Source: Lichenostomus cassidix
Lineage: Eukaryota; Chordata; Aves; Passeriformes; Meliphagidae
DNA length: 64,000 bases
Assembly (NCBI GenBank): GCA_008360975.2
Contig: CM039184.1
Coordinates: 51,798,797-51,862,796 of the forward strand
Reading direction: 5' to 3'
This document shows positions 23,591 through 34,160 of the stretch, piece after piece (the first letter of the stretch is position 1; each line of letters starts with the position of its first letter). Below the pieces are notes generated by a model, which saw nothing but the letters and a program-made list of their open reading frames with translations, was not told the origin of the DNA and did not search any database. A program made the position numbers and the translations under genes.

Positions 23591-25894
23591 TGTATTTTTT
23601 TCTCTTCAGAGAATGGTCTTAATAAGTGAAAGTTTCTTTGTACAACAGCCAGGAAATGAACAAAGATGGTCAACAGTCAAAACATCAGAATATTTCTCTG
23701 TAAATACCTTGAAGTTAGTAAGAAGTGTGAACATAACCTTCAAAGCTTGCAAGTGGTTGACTCATCCTCTTCTGTCTAGCCTGACTTCATGAGTGGACTA
23801 CATTCTGTAACTCAAATATCAAAATACTCAAGTATTTTGATACTCAAGTATCATAATATCATGTGATACATCATATCAATCTAACTAGAAAGTCATTTAA
23901 CTCTTGCTGGCTAAGATTTCAGTGGAAGCTACTTTGGAAATTTAAAGCAAATTTGGAATTTGCATAAAAATGTGGAGGGTATGTCTGAAAAAGACAAACC
24001 ACCAAATCCCTAATGATAATAATAAGAATGATCATGATAATAATAATCCAAGTCCAAGTCTCAAAACATTTTGGGACACTAAATACTAATGAGAATTCTA
24101 GAATTATACTTGATTTTGAAATATTAAAAATCATATTAATTTAAAAAATCTAATTTCAAACATAATTCAGGATACATTCATTATAAGAAGAAAAATACAA
24201 TCAGACTGTATGGGCTTGCAGATTTTCTAAATTATGTTCACTAATACACTGAGTGTGAACATGGATTGTGCCTGCAAATTTATGAGTGTTCATTTCTTCC
24301 AGTACCTATTTTTGCCTACACTGTTCATGAAATTGAATGGGTAATAAATGATGATATTTTATTTGATATCTTTTGAGAAAAATAAACATATTAAAAATGC
24401 TCTTCAATAAAATTATGGTTTGCATTTTCATTTTTTTCATTTTTTTAAGAATCTTAGCTAAAAATGTAACATTTCAACACCATTTTGTCTCTTGCAGAAT
24501 TAAAGTAACAGTTTTTATTATAGCTTAATTTTTAAACTAATTCTGTACTTCATCATTATTTTGATTGCATTGTCTTCAATAATGACCCAAAAAATTGCAT
24601 TCTTTTTTGCTGTGTTCACTGAAAAATGGGAATGTTGAGAAACATCTGCTGTGTTTAATAATTCCAGTTAAGCAATTGGTTTTAAAATAATTACATTTTT
24701 GTGTGGGGAGGTGCTAGGACTTTGTAAAAAGTCTGAGCTTACTTCCAAAACTTGTGGGGATTTTCAAATGTAGCATATGAAATTTAAGTCTTAATTAGTG
24801 AATTTTCAATTAATTCTTTTTTGCTGACAATAAAATGGTGCTTTAGACACAAAAGCATTTTCTTTCTGTTTTCAAATTGTTTTTTTTCTTGTTTCCTTTA
24901 TAAGCACAATTAGATTAATAGAATTAAAAAGCTATTTGCTCACATATTTCACATATAGTGAACAATTCAGTTCACAATTCCATGTTGGTTTTTTCTTTTT
25001 TCCAGTTTCTCACATTTTCTCCATCAATTTCTCCCAACTTCTTTTCTCCTTATAACTTAACTATGCTTTGTAAAATTGTTTAGCTTTTCTTTGTGATACC
25101 TCTAGGATGGGAAAAAATACCTCTTTCCCCACAGTCAGTGGAACTAAGGTGAAGCTGATACAGCAGAACTAGTAAAAGCATTTTGCAAAATGCAATTAAC
25201 AGACTTCTCTTAGCACCCGTAGAACTTTGTTCTATAAGTACTGATAGAAGACCTATCTTTGAGGCCCAAGATCACTTCATAGCTCCCAAGAAGGTAGAAT
25301 CTGCAGCAGCTGCAAAAGCAGCATTTTTAGATTTTGGAAGGAGCAAGGAGGTCTTTTGTAGTTTTCAGGGGTTTTTTAGTTTTCAGTTCTTGCATTTTTT
25401 TTCTTCCCAGTCAAAACTCTTGATTAGCAGACTCTGGAAGAACAGGTATTGTACTTCAAGGTGAGGTCATAGATTCAGAAAGAATGATGTAGAACACCAT
25501 GACTTCTACTTAACTCTGCTAAGGGAGTTTTGTGATTTGATTATAACTAGCCGCTGACATCACCATTTAAATTGGCCTACGTATCTTCTAAAGCAGTAGA
25601 ACCACTCACCTTTTGAATATTTTGAAGTAATATTGAAAACATTTCTAATTTTCATGCATTACTCTCAGGACACATGGAAATCAGGGGATGAAAAGTGAGT
25701 TGCAACAATGCATATGTGTTTATATGTATGTCTAGGAATCAGAGGCTGCTCATTGTTTAGAAGACGGACAAATGGAACCAATTTCGAACTTTAAAACATA
25801 ATGTAGCTAAGTTTATTCACTGCTTATGTAAGTGGCTAGTTCTCATACATTACTGGAGAGACCAGCTGAGCAAGCACCCTAAAGCCTAAAACCA
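23591..25894. other. Unique AT-rich DNA with paired hairpins
   Basis: No gene recognised. Two adjacent hairpins lie at 23819-23853. The block 24380-24860 is non-repetitive, with several TAATTA-like sites, and could be conserved non-coding sequence. Confidence 0.45.
23819..23853. repeat. Two overlapping hairpins with TCAA loops
   Basis: TCAAAATAC-TCAA-GTATTTTGA (23819-23840) forms a perfect 9-bp stem. TGATAC-TCAA-GTATCA (23838-23853) forms a perfect 6-bp stem, and the two share three bases. Both loops are TCAA, which suggests a local palindromic duplication. Confidence 0.75.
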
Positions 25895-25944
25895 GAGAAA
25901 ACAGAGTCTTTTGAGATGTGCACAGCAGGGAAAAGAGACATTGG
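25895..25944 (+). mobile_element. CR1 LINE, left fragment beside an LTR
   Basis: The text 'cagagtcttttgagatgtgc' followed by 'acagcagggaaaagagacattgg' aligns with the CR1 ORF2 segment that normally reads 'gactcttttcagtggtgccc' and 'aggacaagaggcaatgg'. The copy resumes after the LTR at 26544. The left edge is approximate because similarity fades there. Confidence 0.65.
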
Positions 25945-26538
25945 TGTGCTGGTTTTGGCTAGGGTAGAGTTAGTTTTCATCACAGCATCTGGCATGGAGC
26001 TCTGCTTTGGATTTATGCTGAACACAGAGTTGATTACATAGTGATGTTTTCTCTTATTTCTGAGCAGTTCTTACACAGATCCAAGGTCTTTTCTGTTTTT
26101 TGCATTGCCACATTGGCAAGGCATTTGGGGGTTCATGGGAGGTTAGGAGGAGACACAGCCAGGAGAGGTGACCCAAACTGACCAAAGCGATATGCCAGAC
26201 CATGTGACATCGTGCTCAGTATGTAAAGTAGACGGAAGAAGGCCAAAGTGGGGGGACATTTGGAGTGATGTCATTTGTCTTCCCAAGTAACTGTTATGTG
26301 TGAAGGAGCCCTGCTCTCCTGGGGATGGCTGAACCCCTGCCTGCCCATGGGAAGTGGTGAGTGAATTCCTTGTTTTACTTTGTTCACATGCACTGCTGTT
26401 GCTCTCCCTATTAATCTGTCTTTATCTACACCCATGAGTTTTCCTTCTTTTGCCCTTCTGATTCTCCCCCCATTCCAATTGGTGGGGGAGTGAATGAGCA
26501 GCTGCATGGTATTTGTTTTCTCGGGATAAACCACAACA
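25945..26538 (+). mobile_element. Solo ERV LTR inside CR1, family L3
   Basis: A complete 594-bp avian ERV LTR on the plus strand. It begins TGTGCTGGTTTTGGCTAGGG and ends GGATAAACCACAACA. The flanks attgg (25940-25944) and aatgg (26539-26543) form a 5-bp target duplication with one mismatch. Recognisable blocks in order are 'cacagcatctggcatggagc', 'gacccaaactgaccaaagcg', the TATA region 'cagtatgtaaag' (degraded), 'tcttcccaagtaactgttat', 'tgggaagtggtgagtgaatt' and 'ctgtctttatctacaccca'. The polyadenylation region reads 'ctattaatctgtc', one base away from an ATTAAA signal. No internal retroviral genes are present. Family L3 shares the U3 block and the right end with family L2, so the two are related. 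ERVL assignment is inferred from duplication length. Confidence 0.92.
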
Positions 26539-26543
26539 AATGG

Positions 26544-26754
26544 TTATAAATTGTCTGGTTATAGCTGAAGGAGATACAAAGAGAAATTTATTCATTCCTA
26601 GTATAATTAAGCATTGGAACAGGTCATCCATGTAGACTTCTCAGTCTCCGTGCCTGGTGGTTTCCAAAACCCAGCTGGACATAATTTCAGTATTGACTTT
26701 GTGGTGAACAGGGTGCTGGGCTAGATGACAAATGAATGATTCTGTGATACTGAT
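26544..26754 (+). mobile_element. CR1 LINE 3' tail, right of an LTR
   Basis: This continues the CR1 fragment at 25895-25944 after the LTR. It carries 'gagaaatttattcattcc', 'aagcattggaacaggtcatcc', 'ttccaaaacccagctggaca' and 'gggctagatgacaaatgaat', then the tail 'gattctgtgatac'. It covers the last coding part of ORF2 and the 3' end. The LTR sits within the ORF2 text corresponding to 'aatgg/ttttaaact'. Confidence 0.9.
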
Positions 26755-29700
26755 TGTTTTTTTTTTACACTCTGACTTATCTTTGAACACCTGTGTGCGA
26801 CTGTTTTCAGAAAACCAGTTAATGAATGAACACGAATTTCCTGGATGAGAAATTTGTCTAGTATCACAGGTAAAAACAACTACTTTCCTTTAAAACCTTC
26901 ATGGGCTTTTTAATGAGTATTATATCAAGACTTTGAACACATTATTTCCAGCTGAAGAATGACCCCTTGAACCGTGATGGGATTCCTGTTCACAGCTTAC
27001 TAGAGGGAAAAAATTCAATTGCTGAACTACTAACATATGTACCTGAAGCTGTTTGACTCTTCAGCTTTCATTTTCATATGAGAAAGATTCAGATTTGGCC
27101 TGACACGCTGCTTAGCCTATGAGATCTGAAGTCATCACAGCAAGAGACAACATGGATATAATTTGTTTCTTGCTGGATGTGCAGTTCCTATTAGCAGAAC
27201 ATCAGTCCTTGTGCATTCAGCAAGCAAAAACTAGACACTTTTTATTTCATGTTCAATCAATAATATTATGGATTGACTTCTCTCTTGAAATATTTATGGA
27301 GAAAACCCATCTGCCTACCTATTAACAAGAACCATTTTCATTATTTGTATTTGCAGTTTCTGATTAATGTCAAACAAATCAAATTACTGTGTGAAAATGG
27401 CTTTGATTAAAGCAAAATTAAAAATCTGAACAGTTTACAGCAGTATATTTTTATATCATTTCCTAATGTGACTCTTACCTAGACGCTACAGCAGACTACT
27501 CATTTAGTAAGACTTTTCTTTCATCCCTGTGACTACCAATTATGCTGCCTTCCTTCAATTCACTTTACGCTCAATAAAAATTGTTACAAGTGCAAGTTAT
27601 ATGGAATCACCACTAAGATAACTAAAGGAGAAAAGATGTTTATTTAACATATCTCCCAGCATCCTGGAAAATTAAAGAGAATTTTAATGTGAAATCCTGT
27701 AGCACAACACTTGGCAAGGCATACACTCCTACTGACAGGTGTATTAAGCATTGATGAATTTGGGAAAAGTTGGAGAGAACTGTATAAAAAGTTTCCCATC
27801 AAGTTATTTCAATTTAGCTCCATAATTTGTTGTCTGAACATTATGGTATGATTAGACGTATGGCTGGGAAATTAAGTTGTTGTTTGGGGGATTTTTTGTT
27901 TTGTTTTGGGTTTGTTTTGGTTTTTCTTTTTTATTCCATAAGAGGTATTGGACGGAATGCATATGTTGCTATACATATTTTGGTGGTTTGTATTCATAGA
28001 AAAAAGGACAAAATTCATCACCTGAGCTTGTTTAAAGCAAACAAAACAGTCATTATGGGCTTCTGAAACTAAGTTATGAAGATTATGGAGATTTGATCAT
28101 TAGCTCTTGCTTCTGTTTCTTCAGTAGGACTACTTCCTATATTGTTTACTTTATTTGGAAAACAATGCTCAAGGAGTCTTCACACCAGGCTTTGTGGTCT
28201 GACTCTAAGGCCTGACACAGACTAGGCTTATTGACAATTTCATTTGCAAATGAAGGAGTAGGTCATCTTCCTAGACTCAGCCCAATTTTCATTACTTTTC
28301 TCATGAGTGATACTTGACCCTGGGGATTGCCCAAAAGAAAAAGAAAACATAACTCTAAGAAAAATAAATACTTTATAAATACTTTGTGGCATTTTAGTCT
28401 TCCCTCTTTACAGAATATGCAAAAAGTATTACTCACAATAAGAGAAACTGTTTTTACAAGGTTTAACCATGAAAAACATTTACATATGCTGCTACATAAA
28501 TTTAACAGAAGTTTTACAGTGTGTACAATGGTAAACAGTAAATACAATGAGTAAATAGCACAATAGCAAATGCAAAAAGCATGACATTTTCTAGGAAATC
28601 TAAGTACAAAATCTAAATACAATTTTAATAACATTAAATGCAATCCTTTGAATTACGCATTTCCCAATTAAAGTCCATGGCAACAAACATAACATGATGC
28701 ATTATAAAACTACAAAATCTCTGGAATAGAAAATTACTTTCTTGGATAGCAAAATTAACATTATCATTTGATTAGCCAATGCCCAATACTATTTTGGATG
28801 AGATTAGTTTCCCTTTAATTACCCATGTGTTCACAGTTTGAGGTGCTTTATTACATGCACACTTCGAACCACATCCATCTCTCCCATTACACCTTTTCAA
28901 TTACAATGAAAGTAGAATAAAATTACATTATTATATTCACATTTTAATTTGTACTATAACTATTAATCTTTTTCTAGCCCTTAACCAGCTGGATGAGCAT
29001 GATGACATAGAATTTTTCTCCTCCAAGCACTCCTTCTCTTCTGACTAGAATTTTTGTTCTTTTTTTGGGATGTGGGTCCAAACCATTCTAGATTCTATCA
29101 TGCTTGTTTTATGTGTATTATCAAGATACAGGTGTGTTTATTATTTTTCAGATTTCAGTGGGTTTTGAACACATCAGGTTTAATTCCATTTTTTAGTTTT
29201 CAAATCAGAACTCAGAAGAAATTTAAAATGCGATTCATAAAAATTATTGTGATCATTTTGAAAATACGGGAATGTCAAGACACTTGGAATATCATATGGT
29301 GGGCAACACATGCCACATTCAACTCATTGAATTATATCTGATCTTAAAACCTCTTTTTATATCACATTCTTTTCATTAGATCTTGTGAAAATGTGAGACT
29401 TTTGAATAAGACTTTCTATCAACTGCATCATGGGAATATTCTTTTAAAATGTAGTTTACTTTAAAAGTCTTTTTCCAATGGAACTGAATTTATTTGTGAA
29501 ACATTGTCAAAACAGATTCACCAAGAAAACTAGGTGGTTAATTCCTACTGAAATGAGATCATAATGTTTAAACTCTTTAATCAATTTTGATACCCACAGA
29601 TCAAACACAGAAAAATTTCTTGGCAACTTTAGAACAGGTGAACTTTAATGGGTGTTTAAATACTTAAATATAAATTAGGTGACTAATTTACCTTCACCTA

Positions 29701-32538
29701 GCCAAAGATGTCCAAATCTTGATTACTTATTATCTTATATCTACAGTAATTTTCCCCTCAGATTCATGCCCTCACAGCTTCTGGGCATGTGGGCCATCTC
29801 AGTAGAGCTGGGATATGAAAATAATAAGAATTGGAGCCTTAATTTGTGGTTGGAGATAGTTCCATTGCATCTACTTCATCAGCATTGAAAGTTAATACTA
29901 AGCAATGCTGGACTTAACTAACTGTCTGGGCCAGTAATGTTTCTGTTCATTGTCTAAATACATAGATATTATTGATTAGAGGAATTCCCTGCTAATATAA
30001 TCTCAATATTATGGTTTCATCAGTATGAGGGGAAAATCTTTGAAAAAATCTCTGGCTTTCTCTTTGACAGCAGTTCCCCACTAAAGAAATAGTGACATTT
30101 ACTGAGACTGTGATTGCACAGCCCATAAAGCATTTCTAGCCCTTTAAATCTCAGACCCACGTTTCTTGTTCAGTGAATATTTTAAAAAGAGAGCACCAGA
30201 CATGCAAACAGAAAATAAATTGTTCTTTAATAGAAAATAACCTCTGATTAAGGCTGAGCATATACCTGAACAAAACCTGAGCCTAGATGTTAATCTCATA
30301 TCTTTGTGAATGTTCCACCTAGAGACTAAATTATTTTAATTCTGATGCATAACAGTTGTCTTGAAAAGTCTTTAGTACTTGTGTGAAACTGAGTAAAAAG
30401 TCCCATACGCACACAAAAAGTTGCAAAAACTAGTCAGCCAAATCTGATTGTTACTTTTTTAACTTGGATTCTAAATTCAGATTGGTAACTAAACGTCTGG
30501 AAACTAAATAAATCTTTAGATTCTTGTAAGCAATAACAGAAAATGAGATAGATGTTTATCAGATTCAGTAGTTTGCTAGATTACAGTATGCCCAGTTGAA
30601 AAGGCTTTCCATTTGTTTTCTTCATGGCCATATCAGAAAAAAATATATGAGATGCTGTGTTCTGGGTTAGGAAAGCTAAAATATGCTGTTTATTTCACTT
30701 ATCATCAACATATATCTAAAATTCTCTCTTATATGACTTAACTTCCAGAAAAGAAAATCAGTTGATTCAAGGACACCAGCTATTTTTCTGTGTAAACCTT
30801 GTTATTCTCTAATATAGTATTTCATATGTACTGTTTCCAGACAATGAAGAGTCTAGAGAAAAATCAGATATCAGAATCAGATTAGTGGTTGAGGTTATTC
30901 TTTTGTTTGTTTGGGTTTTTTTTTATTTTTAGAATTGAAGTGTGCAGAGTTTTTCTACATAGTTGGAAGGTAGGAAACCATTTGGAATAACCACTGAAAG
31001 TGAGTTAGGATTGTTGTTTCACCATATAAGTAGATGAGGTTTTCACAGTGGCACTAGAACCTTGAATGGAAGGTTTTTCTTACAGCTTATTCTTTCAGAC
31101 TTGTGACATATAGGTGGATCATGAACCTGAAAACCATGAATCATGACTGTAAATAAAGACAAAATATCATAGCAGCCCTTCTAAAAGTAAAGTTGCCAAA
31201 TATTCTCCTTCCTTCTCTCCAATCTGTCTGTTGTTAGAGGAAGATAATAAGAAATTGGCTTGCATTCAATGTCTTAGACAAGCCTTCAATTCATTCAACA
31301 CTTTGCTTATCTTCAAATTTCTAATATGATTTACTAGTGCAGTTAATCTGGAAAAAATATATATATAATTCCTTTTCACACTTTTTGAATTAAATAACAC
31401 ACTAAAATCAGTTTCATCCCTTGATAAGCTCTGAGATAACCTCTGTTTCAGGTCTCAGGTCTCCTCTTCTTTTAACATGCCCAATACTTTTACCTTCTCA
31501 TTTGAGCAAGGCAAAATAATTTGCTCCCTGCTATTAGACTGAGTATAATTTTTGAAACTGATCCAGTGCATCACTTAGTTACACTGTTCCTGTTGTCTCC
31601 TTGCAGATTAACTATGGGTCTGCTAGATTAATTGTTCCTGATGGAAAGTCAGAACAAACCCATTTTCTATTCCATTCTCTATGAATTTAAGCCTCAGTGA
31701 TTCTACTTCCATTTTATTCTATCACTTTTCTTGTTTTTTTTTTTTTTGTCATACTCTATAAAAAAGTTTCTTGCTGTATAAAAGAATTGAAGACTTTGAA
31801 GTATGATAGCCAAATTTGGGTCAATAAAATAAAGCTCTCCACTATGTAGACAGCTAGAATATAAGTACATATGTCTAAGATCCCCACAAGGGATCATTGA
31901 AAGCAGGACTTTCACCTTTATGGAGTAAAATTTTCAGTGTTATGAAGAATACTTAAAACCTGGTTGCCAAAAACCTGCTTCCAAAAATCTCCAGCATATG
32001 CAAGTATAATGTCTGATCAAATATACTTCCAAGTACACAGAGGTGATTCTTCAGTGATGGTATAATAATATCCTGTGAAAACTCATTATTTATCAGAAAT
32101 TCTTCTTTCTTAGTGTAATTTCAGGCAAATTATACATCTTGCCTTGAAGTCCTGTCAGAAATCAAAGTACTGCAGAAAAAAGTGACCTAAAGCAATAATA
32201 ATTAGGAAAATTAAATTAAAGAGATCTTAGTAAGAGAATCAGTAGTAGCCACTAGCAGAAGAGGTAAACCTGTACCTAGCTTGAGACTTGCTACTTAGTG
32301 ATTCTTATTTACATCATAAGATCTTCACAAGTAACATCTGTAAAAGTGTTCTGGGTACTCTAGTTTTTGCATTTGGAAGTCACTGTAGAACAGATACTAA
32401 CAGATCAGGAAAGTCATATTTATTTCTACAAATAAAAAAATCTGGTTTTGTATACTGTATATTATACTGCTAATTCAAAATTAATCTTTATTATCATCTA
32501 AGAAATTGGGAAGTTTTATCTGAACTTTTATTTTGCAG
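26755..32538. other. Unique AT-rich DNA, no gene seen
   Basis: No repeat family or confirmed gene. T/G-rich low complexity lies at 27880-27935. The block 28650-28960 is non-repetitive with a CCATGGCAAC (RFX-type half site) at 28675-28684 and several ATTA sites. T14 lies at 31734-31747. The 126-codon minus frame at 28263-28643 is cysteine- and leucine-rich but unrecognised, and I treat it as chance. Confidence 0.45.
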
Positions 32539-32607
32539 ATACCTGTGCGAACGTGTAACACCTCAATATGAACACATAACATGTCCTGAATCCTATGCAA
32601 TTTCTAT
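32539..32607 (+). other. Candidate cassette exon (unproven)
   Basis: A 69-nt segment is bounded by an acceptor-like 'tttattttgcag' and a strong donor-like GTGAGT starting at 32608. One frame is open throughout and reads YLCERVTPQYEHITCPESY and further, with two cysteines; the other two frames stop. The length is a multiple of three, and both ends have the same phase, as in a skippable exon. It retains two CpGs within about 8 bases in otherwise CpG-poor DNA. I do not recognise the peptide. A 23-codon frame is open by chance about a third of the time, so this is only a lead. Confidence 0.18.
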
Positions 32608-33887
32608 GTGAGTCTTTTAAATCAATACATGAGGCTCAAATCAAACTATAACAATTAACTTGGAAATTCTTGAAAAGCTCCATTGAGGTAAATATCAGCT
32701 GCCTTGGAATTGGGATATTAGATTAAATTGGGATATTACTTTAATTTTTTCTCTCTTGAAAATTCCAACCTTAATATATTTTAGTTACAGTACAGCCACT
32801 GTTGGAATCTCTGAGACCCTTGTCTTAATGATATTTTAAAAATATTTGCTAAAGACATACTATCTTTCAGACATTCTATCAGATTTTGCTAAAAGTTTAC
32901 AATTATGTAGCCTAGCTCCTGTACTGTATTTTATCATGCATGAGAATGCTCTAAATTTAATACTCTGTTCTGGAATTCCCTTTCATTTTTCAGTTAGTGT
33001 TATAAGCTAATACAGCAAGATATATCTGAAACAGTAAATTTCCTTTATTTTGATCTTCCTCATCCTGTGAAATACATTTCTTAGTAGGTCCAAATAGCTT
33101 CAGAATAATGTAGACATAGCATTTTCCAGTATTACAAAGTTTTATTTCTGTGCCCTCTGCTCATAAGGACAGATGAATTTTAGCATATTGCTATGCAAAT
33201 ATGCAAACATAACCTCAATATCAAAACGACTTGTACATTTGGCCAGCTGACTCTGTGCTCATGTGTAGTCATGCCCTCAGGCACCTGTCTGCCTCTGTGG
33301 GTTTTGGCTTTTATCTTCAAATGATCTAACTCTTCAGTGGGATTGTCTCTTATTTTAATGTTCCCTTGGAGTATATATACACTTATGGAGTAAAAATGTA
33401 AGTCTATATGTATTACAAAATGCATTGCAAACAGTCTTAGCCAGTTCTGTCTGAATAAATTTATTATTCATGTTCCTGACTTCATTTTTCAGAAGGTCTT
33501 TTTAGGACCCACAAACTGGTTATATACAAGCAATTAAGTTGTCTAGTCTAACAAGTTAATTCATTTTAGCCCATTAGCTCTATGTACCCATACAACTAGT
33601 TTAAGTCTAAGACATATTCAAGTTAGATTGCTCAGTGAAATATAATAAGGTATCTCAAATATATGATAAAATAGCATGGGCAATTAGCACAGAACAGTTC
33701 CTCTATGATGATTTCATACTCTAGCATGTCCTACAGTAATTTGCAAGTGCGTTCTAATGCAGATATATTCTTATGACTGAAAAGCACGCAAGTAATTTAA
33801 TTTTTTTAGAATTAAAATATCAAGATCACAGTGTCCATTCTGATGACCAAGAAGAGCAAGTTTACTCCTGTGACTCTCCTGAAGTTA
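32608..33887. other. Unique AT-rich DNA, no gene seen
   Basis: No repeat family or coding region recognised. Confidence 0.5.
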
Positions 33888-34160
33888 CAGAATCACAGGA
33901 TCACAAAAACACAAAATGACTGCTGTTTGAAGGGACCTCTGGAGGTCAGCTGGTCCAACATACCTGCTCAGGCAGGGACACCTGGAGTGGATTACAGCAG
34001 CATGTCCAGGCATCCTTTGAGTATCTCCAAGGAGCTTATGGTCAAGCTGTGACTGTGTTTGGTAACATTCATAATAAAAAAAATTGCTTCGTTTCATTTA
34101 GAAGGAATCTCCCCTGTTTCAGTTTGTGCCCATTGCCTGTGGTTCTGTTACTGCTGTTAA
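33888..34160 (-). mobile_element. CR1 LINE 3' tail
   Basis: Minus-strand CR1 3' end. The plus strand starts 'cagaatcacaggatcac' (octamer tail) and continues 'gaagggacctctggaggtca', 'gctggtccaacatacctgct' and 'caggcagggacacctggag'. It reaches 'cctgtttcagtttgtgccca', which is the complement of the ORF2 'gggcacaaactg' segment. A small A-rich insertion lies at about 34075-34083. Eroded; no usable frame. Confidence 0.94.

Noticed and set aside
21241..24060. Similar 'gataataatgatcatccaagtcc' text at about 21245 and 24025, as a shared repeat
   Set aside because: Similarity is limited to about 20-25 bases of simple GATAAT-like sequence plus 'ccaagtcc', with no extension on either side.
28263..28643. 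A 126-codon minus-strand frame rich in Leu, Cys and Phe
   Set aside because: Its composition follows the AT-rich base content. There is no recognised domain, splice context or CpG enrichment.
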